Source: Begonia masoniana
Taxonomy: Eukaryota; Streptophyta; Magnoliopsida; Cucurbitales; Begoniaceae
Assembly: GCA_022432975.1 (NCBI GenBank)
Contig: CM039502.1
Location: forward strand, 29,631,133 to 29,695,132
Length of the DNA stretch: 64,000 nucleotides
Direction of reading: 5' to 3'
In this document: piece after piece, positions 47,469 to 60,100 of the stretch
Numbering within the stretch: position 1 is the stretch's first letter
Layout of the letters: each line of letters starts with the position of its first letter
The notes under the pieces: model-generated
Databases searched by the model: none
The model's input: only the letters and a program-made list of their open reading frames with translations
What the model was told of the DNA's origin: nothing
Translations under genes and position numbers: made by a program

Positions 47469-49194
47469 TGTAACGACCCCTTTCCCAGCAAGATATTGTC
47501 CGCTCTGGGGATTGGGTCGTAGCCAAATATCCTCCCCTCACAGCTTTGTTTGGCGAGAACTTCCCAGAAGGTCACCCAACCGGGAATTTCTCTCGCCGAA
47601 GCACTTTTAACTTCGGAGTTCTTATGGGATCCGTTGTCAATTGTACTCCAAAACGTGTCTTACTATGTTGGAAGGGTCTCTTTACATATGTTTCATTTCC
47701 ACATACTTCCCCAAGCGATGTGGGATTGTGACGACCCCCTTTTTACGACCTGTCACCTTCCGGTTCGCCCGCACGCACGTACCGCTATCCGGGTTCCGGT
47801 TCGTGCAGCCATCGTACCCATACGTGCATATTCGGATCATCACAATCACCACCCCTCGGGGGCCCAACGTCCTCGTTGGCCACATTTTCGGTTAGGTACA
47901 GACTCTTATACCATTTGTAACGACCCCTTTCCCAGCAAGATATTGTCTGCTCTGGGGATTGGGCCCTAGCCCAATATCCTCCCCTCACAGCTTTGTTTGG
48001 CGATGACTTCCCAGAAGGTCACCCAACCTGGAATTTCTCTCGCCGAAGCACTTTTAACTTCGGAGTTCTTATGGGATCCGTTGCCAATTGTGCTCCAAAA
48101 CGCGTCTTACTATGTTGGAAGGGTCTCTTTACATATGTTTCATTTCCACATACTTCCCCAAGCGATGTGGGATTGTGACGACCCCCTTTTTACGACCTGT
48201 CACCTTCCGGTTTAAAACTGCCCACCACGCGGACGTACCGCCATCCGGGTTCCGGTTCGTGCAGCCATCGTACCCATACGTGCATATTCGGGTCATCACA
48301 ATCACCCCCCCTCGGGGGCCCAACGTCCTCGTTGGCCACATTTTCGGTTAGGTACAGGCTCTTATACCATTTGTAACGACCCATTTCCCAGCAAGATATT
48401 GTCTACTCTGGGGATTGGGCCGTAGCCCAATATCCTCCCCTCACGGCTTTGTTTGGCAAGAACTTCCCAGAAGGTCACCCAACCTGGAATTTCTCTCGCC
48501 GAAGCACTTTTAACTTCGGAGTTCTTATGGGATCCGTTGCCAATTGTGCTCCAAAACGCGTCTTACTATGTTGGAAGGGTCTCTTTACATATGTTTCATT
48601 TCCACATACTTCCCCAAGCGATGTGGGATTGTGACGACCCCCTTTTTACGACCTGTCACCTTCCGGTTCGTCCGCGCGGACGTACCGCCATCCGGGTTCC
48701 GGTTCGTGCAGCCATCGTACCCATACGTGCATATTCGGGTCATCACAATCACCCCCCCTCGGGGGCCCAACGTCCTCGTTAGCCACATTTCCGGTTAGGT
48801 ACAGGCTCTTATACCATTTGTAACGACTTATTTCCCAGCAAGATATTGTCTACTCTGGGGATTGGGCCGTAGCCCAATATCCTCCCCTCACGGCTTTGTT
48901 TGGCAAGAACTTCCCAGAAGGTCACCCAACCTGGAATTTCTCTCGCCGAAGCACTTTTAACTTCGGAGTTCTTATGGGATCTGTTGCCAATTGTGCTCCA
49001 AAACGTGTCTTACTATGTTGGAAGGGTCTCTTTACATATGTTTCAATTCCACATACTTCCCCAAGCGATGTGGGATTGTGACGACCCCCTTTTTACGACC
49101 TGTCACCTTCCGGTTCACCCGCGCGGACGTACCGCCATCCTGGTTCCGGTTCGTGCAGCCATCGTACCCATACGTGCATATTCAGGTCATCACA
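47469..49194 (-). mobile_element. Cassandra-type TRIM with four LTRs in tandem
   Basis: Four LTRs (47469-47844, 47916-48300, 48372-48747, 48819-49194; 376-385 bp) separated by three 71-bp internal regions. Each internal region has, on the minus strand, a primer-binding site TGGTATAAGAGCC and a purine tract CCCCCGAGGGG. The whole is flanked by the target duplication CTTTC (47464-47468 and 49195-49199) in element D's integrase. Each LTR contains a 5S rRNA-like segment, the hallmark of Cassandra. A normal copy has two LTRs. Four indicate repeated unequal recombination between LTRs. It has no coding capacity. Frames of 60-139 codons here are artefacts. Confidence 0.9.
47551..47632 (-). other. 5S rRNA-derived segment in Cassandra LTR 1 (also in LTRs 2-4)
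   Basis: Minus strand reads GGATCCCATAAGAACTCCGA then AGTTAAAAGTGCTTCGGCGA, ending near GGGTGACCTTCTGGGAAG. This aligns with the 3' two thirds of plant 5S rRNA, including the internal control region (A box to C box area), with scattered changes. The 5' third of 5S is not recognisable. Equivalent segments lie at about 47998-48079, 48454-48535 and 48901-48982. Could retain RNA polymerase III promoter function. It is not a 5S gene. Confidence 0.85.
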
Positions 49195-52100
49195 CTTTCT
49201 GCCGTACAGAGCTTCATAAGGAGTCATGCCAATTGTAGCCTGGTAACTATTGTTGTAAGCGAACTCCACAAGCGGTAGGTATCTACTCCAAGAATCATGA
49301 AATTCCAGCACGCACGACCTTAACATATCCTCAAGTATTTGAATTGTTCTCTCAGATTGTCCGTCCGTCTGTGGATGAAACGCCATGCTGAAATCCAACC
49401 TGGTGCCCAGGGAGCTTTGCAAGCTTTTCCAGAACCTCGATGTGAATCTAGGATCTCGGTCAGATACAATCGACACTGGTACCCCATGCATCTTGACAAT
49501 CTCACTAATGTATAGTTCTGCATATTGATCCATGGAAAATGTCGTCTTCACAGGTAGAAAATGTGCCGACTTCGTCAATCTGTCCACTATGACCCATATG
49601 CTATTGTGGCCTTTAGCTGTTCTTAGAAGGCCAACAACAAAGTCCATTGTGATGTCCTCCCATTTCCACTCGGGGATCGGGAGAGGCTGAAGTGTTCCAC
49701 CTGGTCGTTGATGTTCAGCCTTGACCTGTTGGCATATCATGCACGACTCCACATATTTGGCCACTTCATTCTTCATATTCGGCCACCAGAAGTGAAGTTT
49801 CAAGTCTTGATACATCTTTGTGCTTCCAGGATGCACAGAGAAAGAAGATGAATGGGCTTCCGACAAGATGTGCTTCCGTAGCTCTTCGTCTTTTGGAACA
49901 TACCATCGATCTCTGAACTTAAGAATACCATCTCCCGAATAACTGAAATCGGAAGAAGCCATTGGTACCTTGCTCACCATATCAGCCATCTCCTTTGAAT
50001 TGGTCTTCTGGGCTTCCTTAATTTCGTTCAGAACGGTGGGCCGTAGCGTCAAGTTTGCTAGTATGGCCGACAGACCAGAAACTATCTCCATATCGAACTT
50101 CTGTATCTTAGTCCTCAAAGGCATCGACACGGCCGATATAGCTGGTTGCATAGTATCTGACATCCTGCTCAATGCATCGGCTACTACGTTAGCTTTACCT
50201 ATGTGGTATTTAATCTCAACATCATAATCTTTTACAAATTCTAACCACCTCCTTTGTCTCATGTTTAACTCCTTTTGAGTGAATATGTATTTTAAACTCT
50301 TGTGATCAGAAAACACCTCGCATGATTGTCCGTATAAGTGGTGTCTCCATACTTTCAGCGCAAACACCACTGTCGCTAACTCAAGATCGTGAGTAGGGTA
50401 GTTTTGCTCGTGGTTCTTCAGTTGTCTGGATGCGTATGCTACAACTTTTCCTTCTTGCATTAATACACATCCCAAGCCTATCTTGGATGCATCACAGTAT
50501 ACACTGAACTTGCCATCTTCAACGGACAATACTAACAGAGGAGCAGTGGTTAATTTCTGTTTAAGTGTCTGAAAACTCACCTTACATGCTTCGGACCACT
50601 TGAACTTGATTTCCTTCCTCGTTAAGCTGGTCATAGGCTTTGCTATCACAGAAAATCCCTTGATGAATTTCCTGTAATAACCAGCTAGTCCGATAAAGCT
50701 CTGTACCTTGCTTGCATTCCTCGGCCTTGGCCAGTCTCTTACAGCCTCAATTTTGGCCGGGTCCACAGACACTCCTTCAGCAGACACCACGTGGCCTAGG
50801 AAATTAATCCTACTCAGCCAGAATTCACATTTTGATAGTTTGGCAAATAATTGATGCTGCCTCAGAGTTGATAGCACAATTGCCAAGTGCTCCTTGTGCT
50901 CGGCCTTACTTCTGGAGTAAACCAGAATGTCGTCGATGAAAACGATTACAAATTTATCCAAGAAATCTTGGAATATCCTGTTCATCAGGTCCATGAATGC
51001 TGCTGGAGCATTAGTTAACCCGAACGACATCACCAAGAACTCGTAATGCCCTTACCGGGTCCTGAAGGCGGTCTTTGGAATATCATCAGCTCTGACCTTC
51101 AACTGGTAATAGTCGGAGCGTAAGTCAATCTTAGAAAATACCCGAGCCCCTTGTAGCTGGTCAAATAAATCATCAATTCTCGGCAACGGGTACTTATTCT
51201 TGATCGTCAACTTGTTCAGCTCACGCTAGTCAATACACATCCGTAGGGACCCATCCTTTTTCTTGACAAACAAGATGGGAGCACCCCACGGAGAGAAACT
51301 AGGGCGCACAAAGCCCTTGTCCACCAATTTCTTTAGCTGAGCCTTCAACTCCCTCAGCTCAATTGGCGTCATACGGTACGGATTCTTCGATACCGGTTCA
51401 GCACCAGGATATATATATCAATCTCAAATTCGATTTCACGATCAGGTGGCAATCCCGGTAAGTCATCTAAGAAAACCTCTGAGAAGTCTCGAACTACCGG
51501 AATATTTTGAAGTTCCACCTCATTTTGCCTTTGGACATCCACTACGTGGGCCAGGAATCCGATGCATCCTGACTTCATCAGCTGTTGAACTTTTAAGGAA
51601 GATATAACAGGCATATGGTGTTTCTTCGATATTGCCTGGTAAGAGAATTCTACCTCATTCGGGCGTTTAAATGACACAAGCCAGAACCTACAGTTGATGG
51701 TGGCGTGATGTCTAAACAGCCAGTCCATCCCCAGAATGACATCGTATCCTTTCATACCGATGACGACAAGATCGGCATACAATTTCTGGTCTCCTACTGA
51801 CACTATATCACCTCGTACAACCTGCCCGGAGTGCATAAACTCTCCGGACGGTAGCATAATGCTGTTGGGCTGATCTGATGACGTACAACAAAACTTCTGT
51901 CTAACTACGAAGTCCATGGCCACAAACGAATGTGTAGCCCCCGTGTCCCACAAGGTATAAGCATGTGCATCACATACTGAAATTGTACCTATAATCGCTG
52001 TGTGCTGAGTAGCGTCATCAACATCCTCCATCATTGCAAACACCCAAGGTACGGCAAGGTTTGGTCTCGTGTCCGGCATTGGGCAATCCCGAACATGATG

Positions 52101-53184
52101 GCCTCCTTTGCCACATTGGAAACATTGGCCGGTAATAAATCTGTATTCTCCTCTGTGAAGTTTCTGGCACCGCGGGCATACTGAAAGTTGAGGAGCCCCC
52201 ATTGGTCTTTTCCCCTTGTCTTGATAAATGATGGTCTCATTAGGCCTCTTGATGCCCCTGTTCTGCTGCTGTTGAGGTTGTAAATTCTGACCTCTTTGTT
52301 GCTGTTGTTGCTGTTGAGGAATATTCCGAATAGTTCTTCGCGGTGAATTCCTCTGTCTCTGGTACTTTACCTCCAAAGCCTCCAATTGATAAGCCTTGGC
52401 CACCACCTTTGCGTACGGTGCGTCATCAAATCCCCCGTAAGAAATCCCTCGTAAGAGGTCCAGTTTCAAACCCTGAATAAATTGGTGCACCTTGTTTTCG
52501 TCAGTGGCTACCAAATGAGGTGCATAGCGGGATAATGATTCGAACTTCTGAACATATTCTGCCACTGACCCATATTGTCGCAGCCGAGAGAACTCAAGCA
52601 ACTTTTCCTTCCTCACTCCTCGGTCAAAGTACTTCTCGTAGAAGATTTCCGTGAATCCTTCCCAGCTTAATGCCACTGTAGTCGACTGCACTGTGTCCCA
52701 CCAAAATCCAGCACTTTCGATGAGATAGAACGTGACACAATTAACTTTCTTGTTGTCTTCCACTTCTGCATAACTGAACATCTTCTCCATTGTTCGAATC
52801 CAGGTTTCAAAACGGGTCGGGTCTGTAGACAGTCCATCAAATGAAGGCGGCTGGAGTCGCCAGAATCTATCTCCACTGTTGTCACGTGAAGCATATCCAT
52901 GGTTATTATTGTTATTGTTCCCGCTGTCTTCTCTGGCCATCATACGTTCCACCATGCGGGACTGACTCCCACCAGTTCAGTTAGTCGGTCAATGGCACGA
53001 GAGCTTTCGCTTGACTCTTCCTGATGCCCTCTCACCATTTTTTTTAAGAAACCCTATAAACAGAATAACCTAATTTAATAAACATGACTTTTATGGGAAT
53101 ATAACCACTTACAGTTGGTGGAGCGATCTCACGTGGCGGGTTGCGCAGTCAGACATTTTACAGAATCGCTTTTAAAACCTTGTC

Positions 53185-53196
53185 TCTCTGATACCA
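53185..53196 (-). other. Primer-binding site of element D
   Basis: Minus strand TGGTATCAGAGA, four bases inside the LTR boundary at 53201. Confidence 0.9.
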
Positions 53197-53699
53197 CAAC
53201 TGTGACAGCCCCTGACCCGATCGAGGTCCGAGGAGCCATCACTCCAGACATTTTACAGAAAACGAGACTATTATTTTTTTTGAACATTATACTTTTAAAA
53301 CATTGACAGAAAGAGAGAGTGTTCTCTGGAGTAGAAATCATAACGGGAAAGAAAACAGTTAAAACCAAACTGCAGGATGAATTACAGAATACTTAAAACA
53401 AAATCAGAAAACACGTTTATTTTTTAACCACAGAAATAATAGACTGAAGAAAACAGGGAGACAGAAGTAAATTAAAACTTTGAACATCTAAGATATTGGG
53501 CAAGGTGGACTTGAAGAGTGCAGCAAAACATATGAAAAGAAAATGGTAAAAATAGGAAAAAGAGGTGAACGATAAAGTAAGCAAATAGAGAAATAAACAG
53601 ACACGAATGGCAGGGAATTACTGGAAATATTGGCGGAAGACTGGCGAAAGACTTAGTTTAAAAAAAAAAGGCAACGGTGGATTCAGATAAGACAAAAGA

Positions 53700-54580
53700 T
53701 GAACAGTGATCGGCGGTGGATGTAGGCAGAAATGAACAGTGACGATCGGTGGATATAAATTATAAGGCAACGGTGGATGAAGTTTTAAAGAGAAACAGGC
53801 AGCGGTGGATGTAGGCAAAAATGAACAGTAACCGGTGGATGTAGGCAGAAATGAACAGTGACGATCGATGGATATAAATTATAAGGCAACGGTGGATGAA
53901 GTTTTAAAGAGAAACAGGCAGTGGTGGATGTAGGTAAAAATGAACAGTAACCGGTGCATGTAGGCAGAAATGAACAGTGACGATCGGTGGATATAATATA
54001 AGGCAACGGTGGATGAAGTTTTAAAGAGAAACAGGCAGCGGTGGATGTAGTAAGGCAACGGTGGATGAAGTTTTAAAGAGAAACAGGCAGCGGTGGATGT
54101 AGGCAGAAATGAACAGTGACGATCGGTGGATATAAATTATAAGGCAACGGTGGATGAAGTTTTAAAGAGAAACAGGCAGCGGTGGATGTAGGCAGAAATG
54201 AACAGTGACGATCGGTGGATATAAATTATAAGGCAACGGTGGATGAAGTTTTAAAGAGAAACAGGCAGCGGTGGATGTAGGCAGAAATGAACAGTGACGA
54301 TCGGTGGATATAAATTATAAGGCAACGGTGGATGAAGTTTTAAAGAGAAACAGGCAGCGGTGGATGTAGGCAGAAATGAACAGTGACGATCGGTGGATAT
54401 AAATTATAAGGCAACGGTGGATGAAGTTTTAAAGAGAAACAGGCAGCGGTGGATGTAGGCAGAAATGAACAGTGACGATCGGTGGATATAAATTATAAGG
54501 CAACGGTGGATGAAGTTTTAAAGAGAAACAGGCAGCGGTGGATGTAGGCAAAAATGAACAGTAACCGGTGGATGTAGAGT
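53700..54580 (-). repeat. 89-bp tandem array in the 5' LTR of element D
   Basis: Unit has AACAGTGACGATCGGTGGAT, AAGGCAACGGTGGATGAAG and GGCAGCGGTGGATGTAGG, so each unit holds three CGGTGGAT words. Units are regular (period 89) from about 54060 and more variable before, with partial units. The 3' LTR of the same element lacks this array. Confidence 0.93.
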
Positions 54581-56225
54581 TTAAAGACAAAATTAACAAC
54601 TTTTAACAGGAATCCATAAAAACAAAAGTCGTGAAAACAGAAGGTATGAAAGCTTCAAACTTCAGAAAATGATTCAAAACATGATTTTGGGCATATCAGG
54701 GAAACACGACAGAATTTTAAGGAAACAGATTGCATGGATGGCTCTAAAATCAGAGATAATCCATGCACATCCTAAAGGAGGAAATATTCCAAACAATTCC
54801 AGAATACTTCAGAACATAAATTCAACTGTCAAATACAGTAGTTTTTAAAACTTAGACATCAAAATCTGTGCATTGTTTTAAAATCTGAGGATCAGTAGAG
54901 AACCTAATATTACAAAATTCCCAGCAGAGTTTTTAAACAAAACACAGGACTATAACAGAGTTTTAAAACAAAACACTAGAATTCCAGAAGAGTTTACAGA
55001 TATGAACTCTACTTTAAAGACTTAAACCTCAAGACAGAAAACTATGTCTGGCTGCAGCAACCACCCCGAGAGCTCGAACCACCAGCCACCTATTCATCAG
55101 ACTGAGGCACAAAGTCCTCAATTTCGGGTTCAGTAACTACATCAGGGAGTTCACCTATGAGTCTAAAACTCAGTAAGAACATATATAAATGCAGTGATGC
55201 GTATGCTATGCATGGACTTTCAGAAATACGGTGACAGTACAGTACATTACATTTCAGTGGCAGAGGGGTATAAGTGGGGCTTATAAGGGAACTGACAATC
55301 AGTAGAATCAGTGAGTGCACAATAGGCACATACAGTTACAGTATACATATATATAACAGTACAGTAAGAGTGGGTCAGTCCCGGTCCGGCACTTAACCGG
55401 TTCATTTCAGTCAGATTTTATCTTGCTTAACTTCAAAACCGTGTACAGAAAATAGTTTTGCATGAACTTTCGGAAAATCGTGTATGCATGAACATTTTCA
55501 GTGCTTACAATTAAAACAGCAGACAGCAAAAATAACACAACAGGACCTAAAGGAAAAACAGACAACTCAGAATATAACTTCAACTTATTTACCCGAAACC
55601 TCCCGACAGTAGTAAAATCCTAGAGTCTCCGTGATGTAGGGCCTTAAGGGCCAACCTACGGATATGAACTTACCTATTTGCTGCAGAGTTGATGTTCTTG
55701 ATCGTCTCGGTAATGCACAAACCTGTACATCCACGTAAGGAAAATAAACAAGCTGCAAATGTTAACTAATAACTTGGTAGAATCAGCAGCAACTCCTTTC
55801 AAACTCTTAGAAAACAACAGCGTGTTTTCATCCAAAAACAGTGAGGTTTTCACAAAATATCGAAACTTTAAACTTCCACAAAACTCACATTTTAACTTTT
55901 CCAAACTTGCTAACTTAGCAGATGATTACCTTTACTGGAGAAGATAGGAGAATGGAAGTCTTTTGGAAATGTTGAAATCGCCAGAAAGAGAGAAAATAGA
56001 GAGGAAAACAAGAAACAGAGAAGAGAAATGAGGATTTCACGTAGGAGGAAGAACATGGCTTCTTCAACAAGTTGCCAAGTGTCAATCATCCATTGGCTTT
56101 CTCCCACCAACTTTAATTCCTTCTCAATTTACCCTTCAATTGGTTCTTGACTAAATTTGTTAAATAAATTCTTCAACCTGGTTTTTCCATTAAACTCTCC
56201 GACAATTCATTAAAACATACATCAG

Positions 56226-56235
56226 ATTTTATATA
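56226..56235 (-). promoter_or_regulatory. TATA box in the 5' LTR of element D
   Basis: Minus strand TATATAAAAT, about 63-72 bp inside the LTR start at 56298. The 3' LTR has the same box near 46765. Implies an extremely short U3, with about 3 kb of LTR transcribed. Confidence 0.6.
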
Positions 56236-57139
56236 AAAATTCATCCCGCTAAATAATCCGGGGGAATAATTACAAGGGCAGAAATGTCGGGTGTTACACT
56301 CTCTTCCCCACTCATTTTCTATTTTCGCAAAGGAGAAGCTCCAGAGAGCTTTGGGGCAATTTTTTCTCCCCCACGGCGAGTTCCTGCAAGCGCCGGCCAA
56401 TGTTCCTCCAAACCCCGGTGACTTCTTCATGTTTTCTTCAGCAATCGACATTCTAGGTAAACTTCTAGCGTTTGGATGATTTAGTTTCCCGTTTAGGGCT
56501 AGGAAACGGTTAAAACTTTAGTTAGGGTTTTGTTAAAAACGTAGATCAAGGTTTAAAATCGATAAGTTTACCCTGACCACGCCTCTAATGGATGTGTTGT
56601 TGGTTATTGGACATAGTTAGTCGATGTATTGATGAATGTTGGGGTTTGATTGTTTAGGCTCAGTTTTGGTAATGAATGTTGTGGATTGGCTTAGGTGAAC
56701 AAAGCTCGCGAATGGGGCTCGATGCGCTAAGGACAACAGGTAAGTTTTCGAAACTTTTTGGCCGATTTGGCCTACATCATGGATGAGCATTATTGATCGA
56801 GGATAATTGGTAAATTTGTCGTTTAAGTGTAGGTTGGATGGGTAGTTTAGGAGAATTGAATGTTAGAATGTTTTTAATTAGGTTCTATGTATTGTTTATG
56901 CTTTTCTTACTTTTATTGTATAAATCCATGTCCATGCATCATGTTTTACGAACTAGCATGAAAAATGAATTTCTGTAAATGTTTTTCATGAAAAGAAATG
57001 TTAAATGAAAAGATATGAAATGCATGTAATCCCAGTCAAGTCGGGGTGGGGTTCAGACATGGTTGTCCTGAGAGGAGAAGCATGTTTTCCCCCTGCAGAT
57101 GGAAAGGGCTATCTAACCGTGAGATGTGCCCTCTCTATC

Positions 57140-60100
57140 TGTAACGACCCTTAAAACTATTCCTAAATTTTGTTTTTTTTAACGAATTATTATTTTTTTT
57201 TTTATATAACTTTCTAGTAAACCCTTTCGTTAAATTAACTTGTTAAAACATATTTAAAAATCACTTAAATAAAACTATTAAAACAGAAAAGGAATCGGCC
57301 CAGCAGAACAGAGGGCAAAAAGAGCCCAAGCCCTAAATTTCATCCCCCGGTGAACAATAACCTAACACATCCACCGGTGAACAGTAACCTAACGCATCCC
57401 CCGGTGAACAGTAACCTAACACATCTACCGGTGAACAGTAACCTAACACATCCCCCGGTGAACAGTAACCTAACACAACCACCGGTGACTCACAAAACAC
57501 ATCCTCCAGTGAACAGTAACCTAACACATCCACTGGTGAACAGTAATCTAACATATCCCTCGGTGAACAGTAACCTAACACATCTCCCGGTGAACAGTAA
57601 CCTAGCACATCCACCAGTGAAAAGTAACCTAACACATCCCCCGGTGAACAGTAACCTAACACATCCCCCGGTGAACAGTAACCTAACACATCCACCGGTG
57701 AACAGTAACCTAACACATCCCCCGGTGAACAGTAACCTAACACATCCACCGGTGAACACTCACAAAATACATCCCCCGGTGAACAGTAACCTAACACATC
57801 CCCCGGTGAACAGTAACCTAACACATCCCCCTGTGAACAGTAACCTAACACATCCCCCTGTGAACAGTAACCTAACACATCCCCCTGTGAACAGTAACCT
57901 AACACATCCACCGGTGAACAGTAACCTAACACATCCCCCTGTGAACAGTAACCTAACACATCCCCCTGTGAACAGTAACCTAACACATCCCCCGGTGAAC
58001 AGTAACCTAACACATCCCCCGGTGAACAGTAACCTAACACATCCCCCTGTGAACAGTAACCTAACACATCCCCCTGTGAACAGTAACCTAACACATCCCC
58101 CGGTGAACAGTAACCTAACACATCCCCCGGTGAACAGTAACCTAACACATCCCCCTGTGAACAGTAACCTAACACATCCCCCTGTGAACAGTAACCTAAC
58201 ACATCCCCCTGTGAACAGTAACCTAACACATCCCCCGGTGAACAGTAACCTAACACATCCCCCTGTGAACAGTAACCTAACACATCCCCCGGTGAACAGT
58301 AACCTAACACATCCCCCTGTGAACAGTAACCTAACACATCCCCCGGTGAACAGTAACCTAACACATCCCCCTGTGAACAGTAACCTAACACATCCCCCTG
58401 TGAACAGTAACCTAACACATCCCCCTGTGAACAGTAACCTAACACATCCACCGGTGAACAGTAACCTAACACATCCACCGGTGAACAGTAACCTAACACA
58501 TCCCCCGGTGAACAGTAACCTAACACATCCCCCTGTGAACAGTAACCTAACACATCCCCCTGTGAACAGTAACCTAACACATCCCCCGGTGAACAGTAAC
58601 CTAACACATCCCCCTGTGAACAGTAACCTAACACATCCACCGGTGAACAGTAACCTAACACATCCCCCTGTGAACAGTAACCTAACACATCCCCCTGTGA
58701 ACAGTAACCTAACACATCCACCGGTGAACAGTAACCTAACACATCCACCGGTGAACAGTAACCTAACACATCCCCCGGTGAACAGTAACCTAACACATCC
58801 CCCGGTGAACAGTAACCTAACACATCCCCCTGTGAACAGTAACCTAACACATCCCCCTGTGAACAGTAACCTAACACATCCCCCTGTGAACAGTAACCTA
58901 ACACATCCCCCTGTGAACAGTAACCTAACACATCCCCCTGTGAACAGTAACCTAACACATCCCCCTGTGAACAGTAACCTAACACATCCCCCGGTGAACA
59001 GTAACCTAACACATCCCCCGGTGAACAGTAACCTAACACATCCACCGGTGAACAGTAACCTAACACATCCCCCGGTGAACAGTAACCTAACACATCCCCC
59101 GGTGAACAGTAACCTAACACATCCACCGGTGAACAGTAACCTAACACATCCCCCTGTGAACAGTAACCTAACACATCCACCAGTGAACTTGCCCAAAACA
59201 CTTACAATTTTCTTCCCACCTGTACTTGCACATCATTCACACAGAACTTCTAAAAACCTTTAAAAATAACAAACTCATTTCCAGAAACATCAAAATGAAC
59301 CTTATCATTTTCAGAAACATCAAAATGAACATTATCATTTTCAGAAACATCAAAATGAACATTATCTAGAAACCAAGCATCCTAAAATGATTTCTATACA
59401 CTTCATTCTATTCTATCACCCATCAGCCTGTGTAAACCCAAAACACTTAACCTATGCACCCACGGGTCATGTTCGCATCGACTGCGCCAGCGCACTCTCA
59501 CGGGCATCCTCCATCAACATGCAGGCTCGTCCGGTGGAGGAAGTCGTCCTCACCTTGCTCAAAGTCACCTACACCATAAAGACACCTATGAGATAAAAAT
59601 CTCAGTAAATTCTACGTAAATGCCTATGCATGATCATGTATGCTCAATGTTATGAAAACCGTCCATGTCATTTCATATATCAGTACGTGTCAGTCTATGG
59701 TTATCGGAAACGCTCGACAGATAGATAGGGCACGTCCAGCGGTTAGACAACCCACACCATCTGAAGGGAGGAAAACCCGCTCACCACGGAACGCCAGGTC
59801 TGAATCTCATTCCCGTTAACCCCATGTCATGGTTGTTTACTGTGATACTTTATTTGCCTTTACATGCATGTTCTTTTCATGAAATCTGTGCGTAAATTCA
59901 TTTTCATGACGTTTTTAAACCATGATGCATGAACAGTTCAATATAAATATACATAACGAGCATACCATCAAAACACTACAAATACCATCAAACCGTCACA
60001 ACAATCAACCTATAAAACAACCGAACCTAAACTACCCAACCAAAACAATCAGAAAAAACAATGACCAACATAAACAATAAAGCACCAACGTATCCTCAAC

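Larger units (their letters stand above)
46876..53038 (-). pseudogene. Gag-Pol polyprotein of element D (Tekay-like), broken and split by Cassandra
   Basis: Gag ATG at 53038 (MVRGHQEESS). A one-base shift near 52965 moves the frame to 52955-51369, which holds a Q-rich linker, a CCHC knuckle (CFQCGKGGHHVRDC) and protease with D-T-G-A intact. The frame shifts again near 51410. RT has in-frame stops at about 51222 (CID-stop-RELNK) and 51053 (RTR-stop-GHYEF). From 51036 to 49195 a long open frame holds RT (FIDDIL), RNase H ([11 protein letters not shown]), the integrase zinc finger and core (VIVDRL, SDRDPRF, GQSERT). Integrase is cut at YEALYGRKC by the Cassandra insertion (47469-49194). The rest resumes at 47468 (CRSPLCWDEVGE) to 46876 and ends in the chromodomain-like VKVLWRNHGVEEATWE. 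Five lesions, but it is the best-preserved pol in the window. Confidence 0.93.
41920..56298 (-). mobile_element. Element D: full-length Tekay-like Ty3/gypsy retrotransposon (family 3)
   Basis: Inserted in the first exon of the family-4 LTR with a perfect target duplication CTCTC (41915-41919 and 56299-56303). Minus strand. It contains a family-2 solo LTR in its 3' LTR and a Cassandra TRIM in its integrase. Net length without these is about 10.6 kb. Confidence 0.93.
53201..56298 (-). repeat. 5' LTR of element D (family 3)
   Basis: 3098 bp, TGTGACAGCCCC...GGTGTTACA. Minus-strand candidate introns 55929-55723 (donor AAAG/GTAATC, acceptor TACAG/GTTTG) and 55673-55137 (537 bp, donor ATAG/GTAAGTT, acceptor GATGTAG). 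GGCCCTTAAGGCC with CTACATCA lies at 55632-55652. After the acceptor 47 nt run to a TAG (TEPEIEDFVPQSDE). The acceptor is followed by TT here instead of GT as in the 3' LTR. Confidence 0.92.

Noticed and set aside
47551..47632. 5S rRNA gene
   Set aside because: Only the 3' two thirds align, with changes, and it lies in a Cassandra LTR in four copies.
47550..49278. Frames of 60-139 codons repeated four times on both strands
   Set aside because: Shadows of the repeated Cassandra LTR, overlapping the 5S-like segment. No coding pattern.
55090..56110. Minus-strand frames of 66-92 codons with hydrophobic runs (also 43575-43835)
   Set aside because: Unspliced frames across the LTR leader. Only the short exon-3 tail at their end is shared between families.
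57333..59263. Frames of 478-637 codons (DVLGYCSPG, NSNLTHPPV, GGCVRLLFT repeats)
   Set aside because: Products of the 27-bp array, open on both strands. No gene features.
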